DNA of 64,000 bases from Deltaproteobacteria bacterium (GTDB lineage: Bacteria; Myxococcota_A; UBA796; SXON01). The notes beneath the pieces were generated by a model. The model ran no database searches. It was not told where the DNA came from and was given only the letters and a program-made list of their open reading frames with translations. Positions 25,566-34,123 of this stretch are shown piece after piece. Location of the stretch: the NCBI GenBank assembly GCA_947445035.1, contig CANFCK010000008.1, positions 62,001-126,000 of the forward strand, written 5' to 3'. Position 1 is the first letter of the stretch. Every line of letters begins with the position of its first letter. The position numbers and the translations under genes are program-made.

Positions 25566-26728
25566 GGTAGATATCCGCGTCCCACCAGCAAACTCTTCAG
25601 CGGGTGCGTGCCGTGGAAGCCCACCAGCCGGCGGAGCAGGTCATCGAGTGCTTCAACGCGCGAGCGCCCGAGGTCGACGTTGTAGGTGACGCCTTTGCCG
25701 CCGCGTTTGACGTCGGGGTCGCTGACATAGTGAAAGCGCTCGGCGTCTTTGGTCCCGAAGGTGCCGTCGTAGCCGGCGCGGTACCAGTCCCCGATCAGCC
25801 CGTCGACCTCCTGCGCGCCCTCGGGCCGCTCGAAGAGCATCGAGATGGGAAGCTGATCCCAGGGGCATTGGCTCGAAATGCGGAGGTCGAATGGGAGGCC
25901 GCCCACGGCGAAGCACACCGGTGCGCGCGCCAACGCTTCGTAGTCGGCCACGGCAACAACCATCGGCTGGTCCCCGACCTGCCCGATCTCGGAGGTGGCC
26001 GGGTTCACCAGGTCCACGCGCACCGCGGCGTAGGGGCGGGCCCCGTCCGGGATGAGCGGTACCACCCTGCCGTCGGGGGCACGCTTCATGCGGGCCGCCT
26101 CTGCGATCCAGCCATCAGCCTCCTGTTCGGCGGCGTAGTGGTCGAACATTTCGACGTAGGATTCCCGATGCGCGACGAGGAACTCCCGCGGCATGATGTT
26201 CTTGCTTGTGAACCGGTCGACCGCTTCGACGTAGGCCGCTGCCCCCTCGATAAACGAGTCCTCATCGAGGTTCTCGCGGACATAGGCCCGCAGCTCGTCG
26301 AGCCCTTCGGACAATCGCCCCGCAGCCAGCAGCAGATGCCCGAGCCCCTGGCGCGCCCGTGGCTGGCCCGCGGAGTCGGCCATCACCCGCCGATACTGCG
26401 ACTCGGCACGATCGGGGTCGTCGAGGTCCTCGTAGGCGGCCGCGAGAGACAGGCGAAATCCATCGCGCATCGTCGTGAGCTGGTCGCGCTCATCTGGCCT
26501 TTGAAGCACGAGCGCATCTACTCTGGAGACGGCTTCCTCCAACAGGCGACAGGCCAACTCAGGCTCGCCCAGCTGTAGGTGTACGACGCCGAGGGCCTGG
26601 AGGAGATCGACCCGGTCGGGGGCGGCCTCAACGGCACGCAAAAGCAGCTCTCGGGCGGCGCGGGGGTCGTCACCCCGGAGCTTGGCGAGGGCTTCGTCGG
26701 CGAGGGCTTCGGGGGTGGGGTCGGACAT
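25562..26728 (-). CDS. TPR-repeat protein
   Basis: A 388-residue protein. Residues 1-170 are tetratricopeptide-like helices (ALGVVHLQLGEPELACRLLEEA, then the AESQYRRVMADSAGQPRARQ region), a scaffold for protein contacts. Residues 200-388 form a globular part rich in aromatic and charged residues, with no family I can name; the stretch SQCPWDQLPISMLFERP is distinctive. It overlaps the sulfotransferase stop by 4 bases in convergent orientation, so expression may interfere. No signal peptide, so probably cytoplasmic. Confidence 0.62.
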   Translation of the reverse strand: MSDPTPEALADEALAKLRGDDPRAARELLLRAVEAAPDRVDLLQALGVVHLQLGEPELACRLLEEAVSRVDALVLQRPDERDQLTTMRDGFRLSLAAAYEDLDDPDRAESQYRRVMADSAGQPRARQGLGHLLLAAGRLSEGLDELRAYVRENLDEDSFIEGAAAYVEAVDRFTSKNIMPREFLVAHRESYVEMFDHYAAEQEADGWIAEAARMKRAPDGRVVPLIPDGARPYAAVRVDLVNPATSEIGQVGDQPMVVAVADYEALARAPVCFAVGGLPFDLRISSQCPWDQLPISMLFERPEGAQEVDGLIGDWYRAGYDGTFGTKDAERFHYVSDPDVKRGGKGVTYNVDLGRSRVEALDDLLRRLVGFHGTHPLKSLLVGRGYLP

Positions 26729-26734
26729 CGGCCG

Positions 26735-26740
26735 AAGCTA
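26735..26740 (-). promoter_or_regulatory. -10-like TAGCTT before TPR gene
   Basis: On the minus strand TAGCTT ends 6 bases before the ATG at 26728. Confidence 0.4.
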
Positions 26741-26774
26741 ACCGTGCTCTTCTCAAAGTTGATATCCGGCCCGC

Positions 26775-27659
26775 ATGTCGACCGACGAACGTCCCACTCA
26801 GCCCACCCGCCGCTCGGTGGTCCCCGCGCTCGAAGCACGGCTGGACACCCAGGTGGCCTGCCTCGACCACGGCTTTGTCCGGGTGGTCGACTACTTCGGC
26901 GATGACGCCGCGATCGTGCAGGCGGCGCGGGTCTCCTACGGGGCGGGAACGCGAAAGACGTCGGAGGATCGTCAGCTTATCCGCTACCTGATTCGGCATC
27001 GGCACACGACGCCGTTGGAGATGTGCGAGATCAAGTTCCACGTGAAGTTGCCGATCTTCGTCGCGCGGCAGTGGATTCGCCATCGGACGGCCAACGTCAA
27101 CGAGATCAGCGGGCGATATTCGGTTTTCACCGACGAGTTCTACCTGCCGGAGCCCCACGAGCTGGCCAAGCAGTCGACCAACAACAAGCAGGGCCGCGGG
27201 GATCCGCTGACCGACGACGAGGCCGCCGCGGTGCGGGACTGCATCGAACGGGTCAGTCGGGGGGCGTACGCCGATTACGAAGCGCTCATCAACGAAAAAG
27301 GGCTGGCGCGAGAGTTGGGCCGGGCGGTGCTGCCGGTGAACTACTACACCGAGTGGTATTGGAAGATCGACCTTCACAATCTCCTGCACTTCTTGTCCTT
27401 GCGGCTGGACGCGCACGCTCAGTACGAGATTCGGGTCTTCGCCGAGGCAATGGCCGGCTTCGTGCGCGACTGGGTGCCGATGGCCTGGGAGGCCTTCGAG
27501 GACTACCGTCTCGGCTCGTTCAACCTGTCGAAGCAGATGATCGCAGTGATCGGGCGGCGGATGGCCGGTGAGCCCGTGACCCAGAAGGACAGCGGCCTGA
27601 GCAAACGGGAGTGGGACGAGCTGTGGGGCGCGTTTGGGGGGGAGCCGGCTTCAGGCTGA
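26775..27659 (+). CDS. thyX: Flavin-dependent thymidylate synthase
   Basis: Makes dTMP from dUMP using methylene-tetrahydrofolate and reduced FAD, without producing dihydrofolate. The 294 residues include the ThyX signature RHRTANVNEISGRYS (RHRx7S) near residue 97 and the C-terminal region LRLDAHAQYEIRVFAE, which carries the conserved Arg and Gln/His contacts. The N-terminal extension of about 35 residues is a little longer than usual. It is homotetrameric in the family. Its last 9 bases overlap the convergent permease gene. Confidence 0.95.
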   Translation: MSTDERPTQPTRRSVVPALEARLDTQVACLDHGFVRVVDYFGDDAAIVQAARVSYGAGTRKTSEDRQLIRYLIRHRHTTPLEMCEIKFHVKLPIFVARQWIRHRTANVNEISGRYSVFTDEFYLPEPHELAKQSTNNKQGRGDPLTDDEAAAVRDCIERVSRGAYADYEALINEKGLARELGRAVLPVNYYTEWYWKIDLHNLLHFLSLRLDAHAQYEIRVFAEAMAGFVRDWVPMAWEAFEDYRLGSFNLSKQMIAVIGRRMAGEPVTQKDSGLSKREWDELWGAFGGEPASG

Positions 27660-28487
27660 GGGCGCCGCCAACGGCCGGTAGAACTGCGCCAGGACAGCCG
27701 CGACGAGCAACATGCCCCCGAAGGCGGCGACGACGCACGGCCCGGTGGGGAGGTCGAGCCACAACGAAGCGACCATGCCCAACGCACTTCCGAGGGTTCC
27801 GACACCCCAACCCGCGACGAGGCGTGCGTTGAGGCCCCGCAAGAAAAGCGCCGCGATCACCGTCGGAATGATCAGGAAGCAGAAGACGATGAGCACCCCC
27901 CCGATGGACACCGAGCTGGTGATGACAAGTCCAAAGCTCAGGTAGAAGAGCAGGTCCCAGAAGGGCACGCTGATGCCTCGCCGCCGCGCCTCATCCGGAT
28001 CGGTCGAGACGAGGAGGAACTTTTCGCGGAAGGCGAAGTGGAACGCGCCGACGACGGCGTAGATCGCGGCGGTTCGACCGATGTGTTCCCAGGTGACGGT
28101 CAGCAGATCGCGGGCGAGCACCTCGCGAATCTCATCTGCGCCATGGGGGAGCTGGTTGGCCACGAGGATGCTGACCCCTGACGCCACCGCATAGACGATG
28201 CCGATGATCGCCTCGACGGGAACGCGATCGGCGAGGCTGCGCGCGGCGGTGAACAAGAGCGCGCCCGCGAAGGTGAAGGCCAACGACAGGAAGTAGGCGG
28301 CAGCGGTATCGGCCTCCCACCCCCACAAGATCGCGAAGGTGGCGCCTAGCGCGGCGACCTGGGCAAGCGCGAGATCCACGAAGATCACCCCTCGGGAGAG
28401 CACGTGGAGCCCCAGGTACACGTGGATTCCGGTGAGGACCAGGCACGCGACCAGCGCCGGAAGCAAGAACTGAAGCATGAGGGCCAT
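27651..28487 (-). CDS. Metal ABC transporter permease (ZnuB/MntB type)
   Basis: A 278-residue inner-membrane permease of the ABC-3 family, with about eight membrane segments and the typical start of a short helix followed by YLGLHVLSRGVIFVDLALAQVAALG. Family members import Zn2+, Mn2+ or Fe2+. It lies 6 bp downstream of the binding-protein gene. The ATP-binding partner normally encoded with it is absent from the locus. Which metal it carries is not fixed by the sequence, though the binding protein's ligands favour zinc or manganese. Confidence 0.88.
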   Translation of the reverse strand: MALMLQFLLPALVACLVLTGIHVYLGLHVLSRGVIFVDLALAQVAALGATFAILWGWEADTAAAYFLSLAFTFAGALLFTAARSLADRVPVEAIIGIVYAVASGVSILVANQLPHGADEIREVLARDLLTVTWEHIGRTAAIYAVVGAFHFAFREKFLLVSTDPDEARRRGISVPFWDLLFYLSFGLVITSSVSIGGVLIVFCFLIIPTVIAALFLRGLNARLVAGWGVGTLGSALGMVASLWLDLPTGPCVVAAFGGMLLVAAVLAQFYRPLAAPSA

Positions 28488-28493
28488 CGGGCG

Positions 28494-29375
28494 TCAACCG
28501 GCCACTTTGAGCACGATGGCATCGAAGAGATCGAAGTAGGTCTTGATCTCGGGTTCGGCGCCCACCGAGGTCGGCAGCAGCAGCGCCGGGGCTCCGCTCA
28601 GCGTCGCGAGGGGCCGGGCGTCGGCCGGATTTTTATACGGCTCGACGAATATCCACCGCACACGCGCGGCCTTCGCCGCCTGACCTACGCGGAGGGTGTG
28701 GGCAGGCGTGGGGGGGATACCGGGTTTCGGCTCGACGAAGCCGATGACGTTGAGGCCGTACACCGCACAGAAGTAGTCGAAGGTGGAGTGGTAGCCGACG
28801 ACGTTTGTCCCCTTGAGCGGGGCCATCTTCGTGGCCCATTGCGCCTGTTTGGCGGTGAGTTGAGCCTCGAACGTCGCGAGGTTCTTGGTGTACTCACCGG
28901 CGTGCCCGGGATCGATGGCCGCCAGTCGCCCAGCGATCGCCCGCGCCATCTTCCGGCCGTTCTCCGGGTTGAGCCAGTAGTGGGGGTTGCCACCTGGATG
29001 TAGATCGCCCCGGGAGCGGTCGATCATGCCGGTCGGAACCTCGATCTTCGTCACGCAGCCCGAGAGGTCGAGGTTGCCGGCGCTCCCCGGTGTGATCTTC
29101 GGGTTCCGTGCGCCGGTGAGGAGTCCGGGGAGCCACCCGACCTCCAGATCCATCCCCACCGAAAGCACGAGGTCGGCCTTGGAGAGCTTGACCATGAACG
29201 AAGGCTTGGCGTCGATGAAGTGGGGGTCGAGGTCGCCTCGGGCGAGGTAGTCGGCGGTCACGGCCGACCCCCCGACCGCGTTGGCCAGCGCCGCGAGGTC
29301 CTGGGTGGTGGTGACCACGTTGACGGTGGCCAACGCGGCGTTGGCGGATAGGAAAATAGAGAGGAGGAAAGTCAT
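28494..29375 (-). CDS. Metal ABC transporter substrate-binding protein (ZnuA-like, cluster 9)
   Basis: A 293-residue periplasmic metal-binding protein with a signal peptide (cleavage near ALA|TVN). The expected ligands are visible: His in DLDPHFIDAKPS, His in GNPHYWLNPEN, His in VVGYHSTFDYF, and an acidic residue in SVGAEPEI. It lacks the long His-rich loop of some zinc-specific ZnuA proteins. It delivers metal to the permease 6 bp downstream. GAGGAAA just before the start is a good ribosome-binding site. The porin gene ends 9 bp upstream. Confidence 0.88.
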   Translation of the reverse strand: MTFLLSIFLSANAALATVNVVTTTQDLAALANAVGGSAVTADYLARGDLDPHFIDAKPSFMVKLSKADLVLSVGMDLEVGWLPGLLTGARNPKITPGSAGNLDLSGCVTKIEVPTGMIDRSRGDLHPGGNPHYWLNPENGRKMARAIAGRLAAIDPGHAGEYTKNLATFEAQLTAKQAQWATKMAPLKGTNVVGYHSTFDYFCAVYGLNVIGFVEPKPGIPPTPAHTLRVGQAAKAARVRWIFVEPYKNPADARPLATLSGAPALLLPTSVGAEPEIKTYFDLFDAIVLKVAG

Positions 29376-29384
29376 GATTTTTCC

Positions 29385-30488
29385 TCAGTAGGAGTGAGCG
29401 GGGTGGGCCCCGATCGTGAAGTTGAGCTGCCCGACCACCGAGTCGACGGTGTGTCCCCCGGGAGCCCATTGCCGCTGGGCCTGAATCCGGAAGGCGGAGA
29501 ATTCTGTGGGCGCGAACACGAAAATCGCTGTGGCGGCCTGCGCCTTGTCGGCCTCCGTGCCGGCGATGCCCAGGTAGTCGTAGCGACCCCCCAGCCAAAC
29601 CCGAGAGCTGAGCGAGTACTCGACGGTGGAGTAGACGCCGCCCAGCGTCCTGGCGTCGGCACCCTCGCGATCGAGCAGCATGAACTCGGATTGCCAGATC
29701 AGGCGATTGAACTGTCGCGACCCACGCCCGTGCGACTTCACCGTGACATCGACGCCACCTAGCTTGCTGAGGCCATCGCCGTCATTGAGGCCGGCGGCGC
29801 CGCTGAGCCCGAGCTCGATCGATGTTTCGTAGGACGCCTCGAACAGGTTCTTCCAGTGCGCGAGGTAGCCGAAGCCCTCGGGCTTGCCGCTGTTGAACAG
29901 CCCCTCGTGACTTCCCCGATCGGCCGAGACGAGGAGCTCCGAGTACCAGGGTGTGGGCAGGAGGAACGCGGCGTTGACTCCCACGTCGTTGAGCCCCTCG
30001 CCGCCGAGCAGCGCCTGGCCGACCAGGGACTTGTCGATGGTCAAAAGGCCGTGCGTGTGGGTGAGGTTCTCGCGGCCGAACGCCTCCTTGATCTTGCCGA
30101 TCGTGATGGTCGTGCGCGGGATCGAGACCAGTTGCACGTAGCCCTCCTCCACCTCGATGCCTTCGGTGCCGGGGATGGCGAGCACCACATTGGCGTTGAA
30201 GTAGGGGTCGACCGCGGCCCTAAGTTGGAGCTCCATCTCCTGGACGTTGAGGCCTGTCCCAAAGGTCTCGCCGGCGCCTGGAAAGGCGGCTTCGCCGGCT
30301 TCCCCGCCGAGGTGAGGTGTGGTGAGCGCGCCGTCGTCCCATTGGGCGCCAGCGAGGAAAAGGCCATTGAACGAGAGTTGAGGATTCAGCGCGCCCGGGA
30401 AGACCTGAACCGGAGGCGGCTGGGCCTCGGCCGGAGCGCCGGGCTCTTGGGCGAGCGCCGAGGCCAAAAGTAGGTGGATGATGAGCAT
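29385..30488 (-). CDS. Outer-membrane porin of the metal-uptake locus
   Basis: A 367-residue secreted protein: signal peptide MLIIHLLLASALAQ, a Pro/Ala linker, then an amphipathic beta-strand pattern to the C-terminus (HPAHSY, ending aromatic). Sequence such as TIGKIKEAFGRENLTH and the strand repeats resembles the OprO/OprP-like porin group (phosphate-selective porin fold), often found beside zinc transporters. It probably lets metal or a metal chelate cross the outer membrane for the ABC system downstream. ATG 30488 is chosen because it puts the signal peptide at the N-terminus. Confidence 0.75.
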   Translation of the reverse strand: MLIIHLLLASALAQEPGAPAEAQPPPVQVFPGALNPQLSFNGLFLAGAQWDDGALTTPHLGGEAGEAAFPGAGETFGTGLNVQEMELQLRAAVDPYFNANVVLAIPGTEGIEVEEGYVQLVSIPRTTITIGKIKEAFGRENLTHTHGLLTIDKSLVGQALLGGEGLNDVGVNAAFLLPTPWYSELLVSADRGSHEGLFNSGKPEGFGYLAHWKNLFEASYETSIELGLSGAAGLNDGDGLSKLGGVDVTVKSHGRGSRQFNRLIWQSEFMLLDREGADARTLGGVYSTVEYSLSSRVWLGGRYDYLGIAGTEADKAQAATAIFVFAPTEFSAFRIQAQRQWAPGGHTVDSVVGQLNFTIGAHPAHSY

Positions 30489-30518
30489 GAAAACGCCGCA
30501 GTGAACAGGAGGATCGGA

Positions 30519-30564
30519 GGCGTGCCGGGGCACGCCGAGAGGCTGCCGCGATCAGCGCGGCAGC
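30519..30564 (-). other. Two tandem hairpins between small membrane protein and porin genes
   Basis: Two perfect inverted repeats lie in the 86-bp spacer. GGCGTGCC/GGCACGCC is at 30519-30526/30529-30536; the 9-base GCTGCCGCG/CGCGGCAGC is at 30542-30550/30556-30564 with a 5-base loop. There is no U-tract on the minus strand. They may attenuate or stabilise the operon mRNA. Confidence 0.45.
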
Positions 30565-30574
30565 GATTGGGGGA

Positions 30575-30982
30575 TCAGCCCAAGCGGGGAGGGGACGTCT
30601 TCGGTGCGTAGGCGAGGGGCGACGCGAGTCGTGCGCTCTTCGCACCCGCTGAGACATAGGCGACATCGGCGTGTTCGCGGACGACCACGAGTTCGCGAGC
30701 CGCCCCCGTAGCTCCAGGGAGCGCGCTCGGTACGCCGCAAGCGTCGTGGCCGTCACCTTGGCTGGGCGCCGCGGCGATCGCCGGGGTCGCGCTCGCCTCC
30801 GCCGTACCACCGACATCGACGGTCTCGCCGTGCTCGGCGCACACCACGTGTGTGATGGCGACGTGATGGAACTTCGTACCCATCCCGACCAGCATCCACA
30901 CCAGGGCGCTGAGCACCAACAGGACGCGGGGCCATCGCCGGACGAGTCGCACGTCGCTGGCTATACCACGGAGTCGAGGCAC
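30575..30982 (-). CDS. Small membrane protein heading the metal-uptake locus
   Basis: Up to 135 residues: a basic N-terminus with RR pairs, one membrane span (LLVLSALVWMLVGMG), then FHHVAITHVVCAEHGE, a His/Cys cluster seen in small proteins near metal transport genes, and a low-complexity Ala-rich tail with an AcGVP Cys. It may sense or bind metal; no defined family recognised beyond a loose resemblance to DUF2946. The start is uncertain: GTG 30982 leaves 4 bp to the divergent peptidase gene, and GTG 30952 is an alternative with a TATA-like element 7 bases upstream. Confidence 0.5.
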   Translation of the reverse strand: MPRLRGIASDVRLVRRWPRVLLVLSALVWMLVGMGTKFHHVAITHVVCAEHGETVDVGGTAEASATPAIAAAPSQGDGHDACGVPSALPGATGAARELVVVREHADVAYVSAGAKSARLASPLAYAPKTSPPRLG

Positions 30983-30986
30983 GCGA

Positions 30987-31895
30987 ATGTTGCTCCTGTT
31001 GGCCCTTGGTTGTGCAACCCCGCCCGAGTCCCCCGACGCGCCCTACGACGAAACGGCGATGATGGCTGACGTGACCTACCTGGCGTCGCCCGAGCTCGAC
31101 GGCCGCGCGCCCGGCTCGGCGGGCGATTCGTCCGCCAGAGCCATGGTCAGCGAGCGCTTCGCGGCCCTGGGTCTGATCGAACCGGAGGAGTTCGGCGACT
31201 ATGAACAGCCGTTTACGGATGCCCAGGGCAACGAGACCGCGAACGTGATCGGGTACTTGCCCGGCACCGATGACGCGTTGGCGTCAGACCTGGTGGTGGT
31301 GTCCGCCCACTTGGATCATTTCGGCGATGGCCTGCTCGGCGCGAACGACAATGCCTCCGGGGTCAGCGGGCTGTTGTCGATTGCCCAGGCCCTTGCTGAG
31401 CAGGGGGCTGCCCGCACCGTCGTTTTTGCGGCCTTCGGCGCCGAGGAGTCGGGGTTCGAAGGCTCAAACCACTTCTACACAGATCCCCCTTCTGACCTCG
31501 ACCCCGCTGACTTCGTCTACAACGTAAACCTCGACATGATCGGCAGCTACGACAGCACGTCGACGGTTTTCGCGCTTGGCACGATGTCGGGCACCCCGGC
31601 CCGTGCGGCCGTCGACGAGATCACGGCCGAGTACCCCCACTTGGACGTGGGTGTTGGCGAGGCCAGCGACGAGTCCGACAACTTCGAGTTCTGCTCCCGC
31701 GGTGTGCCCTACGTCTTTATGTGGACTGAGGACCTGGACTGTTACCACGAGACGTGCGACACCGCCGACCGGATTGACTCCGAGAACATGGCGCTGATCG
31801 CGAAGTTCACTGGAGACCTGGTGACCGTGCTCGCGGACACCTCAGACGACCTTCGCGCCGGCGTGCAAGCGGGCACGGACGTGTGCGGGATGTGA
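30987..31895 (+). CDS. M28-family metallopeptidase, lipoprotein
   Basis: A 302-residue secreted zinc aminopeptidase-like enzyme. The signal MLLLLALGC has lipobox ALGC. The M28 two-metal site is complete: His in SAHLDHFG, bridging Asp in GANDNASG, catalytic Glu-Glu in FGAEESG, Asp in NVNLDMIGSYD and the last His in CYHETCDT. The family trims N-terminal residues from peptides; here it would work at the outer membrane or surface. Start ATG 30987. It converges on a GST remnant that begins at its very last bases. Confidence 0.88.
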   Translation: MLLLLALGCATPPESPDAPYDETAMMADVTYLASPELDGRAPGSAGDSSARAMVSERFAALGLIEPEEFGDYEQPFTDAQGNETANVIGYLPGTDDALASDLVVVSAHLDHFGDGLLGANDNASGVSGLLSIAQALAEQGAARTVVFAAFGAEESGFEGSNHFYTDPPSDLDPADFVYNVNLDMIGSYDSTSTVFALGTMSGTPARAAVDEITAEYPHLDVGVGEASDESDNFEFCSRGVPYVFMWTEDLDCYHETCDTADRIDSENMALIAKFTGDLVTVLADTSDDLRAGVQAGTDVCGM

Positions 31896-32172
31896 GCCAC
31901 TGCGTCATGCGCGCCCGTTGCGCCGGTTCGGGCGGCTGCAACGCCGGGCCGAAAAAGGCCTCGTCGACGTACCGCATCACCGCAGCCGCCTCGAAAACCC
32001 GGAAGCCGTCGTGGTCCATGACCGGCATCCGTCGCCACGGGTGCATCGTTCCGTACTGTTCGGAGCGTAGGTCAACGCCTTGGATCGTGTACTCGACTCC
32101 CTTTTCGACGAGCGCCAGCCGTGCCGACCAGGTGAACGTGGAGAAGGGGGAGCCGTAGAGGATGACAGGCAT
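31890..32172 (-). pseudogene. Truncated glutathione S-transferase (N-terminal domain only)
   Basis: Residues 1-93 are a good thioredoxin-like GST N-terminal domain: MPVILYGSPFSTFTWSARLAL, then MHPWRRMPVMDHDGFRVFEAAAVMRYVDEAF with the cis-Pro and the glutathione-binding E-A/S. Just after ARMTQWL, where the helical C-terminal domain should begin, similarity stops at the end of the neighbouring peptidase gene. The frame runs on antisense through that gene to 31807, giving 28 unrelated residues. I read this as a 3' deletion; a stand-alone thioredoxin-fold protein is less likely. Confidence 0.68.
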
Positions 32173-32216
32173 TGGCGGCAGCTAAGCGTGTTGCACTGCC
32201 GCTGCCCTCCGCGGGG

Positions 32217-32225
32217 TGCTACCCT
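32217..32225 (+). promoter_or_regulatory. Extended -10-like TGCTACCCT before secreted protein
   Basis: TG at 32217-32218 and TACCCT at 32220-32225, ending 5 bases before ATG 32231. The identical nonamer precedes the amidohydrolase gene (57444). Confidence 0.5.
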
Positions 32226-32230
32226 CTGGC

Positions 32231-33340
32231 ATGATCATCGCTTTTTTCGCCGCCCAAGCCCTCGCGCTCCCGCTGCTCGTCGAACGGTTCGATTCCGCCC
32301 CGGTCGGGTGGAAAGAGCGCGTGGCCTCCCAGACCGGCGGCGGCCCCTCCAGCAAGTACAGCGTTGCCGACGGGGTGATCAGCTTCACGGCCACGCCTCA
32401 GACGAAGAAGTTTCTGGCCTTCGGCAAGCGCGTCGACCTCAAGGGGGTGGAGTGGTTGGACGTCACCGCGAAGTTGACCGCCACCGGCGTCGAAGGCGCC
32501 GCTCCAGGCGTCGTCTGCGGAGTTTTTATGCGCTTTGACACCGGGCAGGTGGTCGCGACGCGGGACTGCGCTCCGCGGAAGGACGAGGCACCGCACCGAC
32601 GTCATGTCGTGGTCCCCGCCGGTGCAAGGGACATGGAGGTCGGCGTCTGGCTCGGGACGCCCGGTACTCTCGTGGTCGACGACATCGTCGTCGAGAGTGC
32701 CCCCCCCGACCTGAAGGCGGTCGGTCGCGGTCGATTTCAGTACCATTGGCTCGGCAATGACGGCTTCCGCGAGGAGCAGCTCGAAGCCAACGACACCCGC
32801 TTTGCGGAATTGGCCGCGTTCTTCGGAACTCCGACGTCGCTGAAGCTCGACTACTGGAAGTACGCGGACGCCCCCACGATGGAGGCGTTCACGGGCGACA
32901 TGCGTTCGTATGTCGCGACCGATACTGCGGTTCACTCCCTCCTTCGCACGGATGTGCGCGCGATGATGGCGGCGCTGTCGCGTGGGTGGGGCAACCCCGG
33001 ACCGCTTTTCTTTGAGGGGCTTGCGGTGCACCTTGCCGGCGATTGGGACGGCCGGGATCCCCGACTCTCCACCCGGCAGGCGGTCAACGCCGGCACCGCC
33101 TCGACGCTGGCTGCGCTGCTCGATCCTGCGAAGTTCGCGGCCGAGCCCCCCGAGCGCGCCTACACCTACGCCGGGGCCTTTGTGTCGTGGTTGGTGGCGA
33201 ACAAGGGTGGTGACTCCGTCAAGGCCTGCTTCGGCGGGGTGTCGGTGAGCGCAACGCCGGCCGCCAACCTCGCCGCGCTGGAAAGGGCACTCGGTGCGCC
33301 GCTCAGCAAGATCGAGGCTGATTTTCGCGCGTCACTGTGA
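32231..33340 (+). CDS. Secreted protein of unknown function
   Basis: A 369-residue protein with a signal peptide (MIIAFFAAQALALP). The first domain (about 20-165) has the look of a jelly-roll/concanavalin-like module (LVERFDSAPVGWKE ... MEVGVWLGTPGTLVVDDIVVES). The second (about 175-369) resembles a peptidase-MA-like helical fold with the stretch GPLFFEGLAVHLAGDWDGRDPR, where E and H could be remnants of a gluzincin site, but no HExxH is present. ATG 32231 is set by the signal peptide and the -10-like spacing. It overlaps the fdhD stop by 9 bases. Confidence 0.65.
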   Translation: MIIAFFAAQALALPLLVERFDSAPVGWKERVASQTGGGPSSKYSVADGVISFTATPQTKKFLAFGKRVDLKGVEWLDVTAKLTATGVEGAAPGVVCGVFMRFDTGQVVATRDCAPRKDEAPHRRHVVVPAGARDMEVGVWLGTPGTLVVDDIVVESAPPDLKAVGRGRFQYHWLGNDGFREEQLEANDTRFAELAAFFGTPTSLKLDYWKYADAPTMEAFTGDMRSYVATDTAVHSLLRTDVRAMMAALSRGWGNPGPLFFEGLAVHLAGDWDGRDPRLSTRQAVNAGTASTLAALLDPAKFAAEPPERAYTYAGAFVSWLVANKGGDSVKACFGGVSVSATPAANLAALERALGAPLSKIEADFRASL

Positions 33341-34099
33341 GCTTTGGCCGCCGTACCTGAGCAACCCGCGGGCCGCCCATCCGAACAGGGGGAGTCCCGC
33401 GAAGGCGGCGGCATCGACCGCGAGCGACGTAGCCGCCCCGAGGCACACCACCGCGCCCACCCCCGCCGCGGCGGCCTTTTGGACGATCTCGAAGCCGGCG
33501 CGACTCGACACGATGAGCGCCAAGCCCTCGAACTCGCCATCGGCCCTGAGCACGCTCCCGAGCACTTTATCCACCGCGTTGTGGCGGCCCACATCTTCGC
33601 GCGCGCTGAGGACGGCACCCTGGCGGTCGAAAAGCGCCGCGCCGTGACAGCCGCCCGTGGCGGTAAACCACGGCATGTGCGTCGGTAGGGCCGCAAGCAC
33701 GGCCTGCAGCACCCCCGCCTCCGGAGCCCAGGCGCCGCCCACCTTGCGGGGCTTCGGCATCCGGTCCAGCGATGCCGTGCCGCAGATGCCGCAGCTCGAC
33801 GTCGCATACATCGCCCGGTCGGCGCTGCGGGCGCGCGCGGCCGGCACCCCCTCACGCAGGCGCACATCCACGACGTTTTCGCTGACCTGCGCCAGGGCGC
33901 GCACGTCGTCCCAGCCGTCGATGATCCCCTCTGTGAGCAGGAACCCGGCGGCAAGGTCGAGATCGGCCCCCGGTGTGCGCATGGTGACCGCCGCCGCGAT
34001 GCCTTCGATCCGCAGCTCGAGCGGTTCTTCGACGATGACGTCGTCTTGGCCGGGGGTGCCGGCCCGTTCGACTCGGAGTGTGCGCAGGCCGCTTTTCAC
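33332..34099 (-). CDS. fdhD: Formate dehydrogenase accessory sulfurtransferase FdhD
   Basis: A 255-residue cytoplasmic protein that passes sulfur from IscS to the molybdenum cofactor of formate dehydrogenase. The two key cysteines are in SSCGICGTAS (about residue 110), and the C-terminal half has EDVGRHNAVDKVLG, the strongest family signature. No formate dehydrogenase gene is in the window, so the target is encoded elsewhere. The GTG start at 34099 shares an AT-rich promoter patch with the divergent DUF1592 gene. Confidence 0.93.
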   Translation of the reverse strand: MKSGLRTLRVERAGTPGQDDVIVEEPLELRIEGIAAAVTMRTPGADLDLAAGFLLTEGIIDGWDDVRALAQVSENVVDVRLREGVPAARARSADRAMYATSSCGICGTASLDRMPKPRKVGGAWAPEAGVLQAVLAALPTHMPWFTATGGCHGAALFDRQGAVLSAREDVGRHNAVDKVLGSVLRADGEFEGLALIVSSRAGFEIVQKAAAAGVGAVVCLGAATSLAVDAAAFAGLPLFGWAARGLLRYGGQSSQ

Positions 34100-34109
34100 G
34101 TACCCCCGT

Positions 34110-34115
34110 TATAAT
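34110..34115 (+). promoter_or_regulatory. Consensus -10 TATAAT before DUF1592 gene
   Basis: Perfect TATAAT ending 8 bases before ATG 34124. Read on the minus strand the same patch gives TATAAC at 34112-34107, 7 bases before the fdhD GTG. One AT-rich patch may therefore serve both genes. Confidence 0.5.
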
Positions 34116-34123
34116 CCCCGCCC

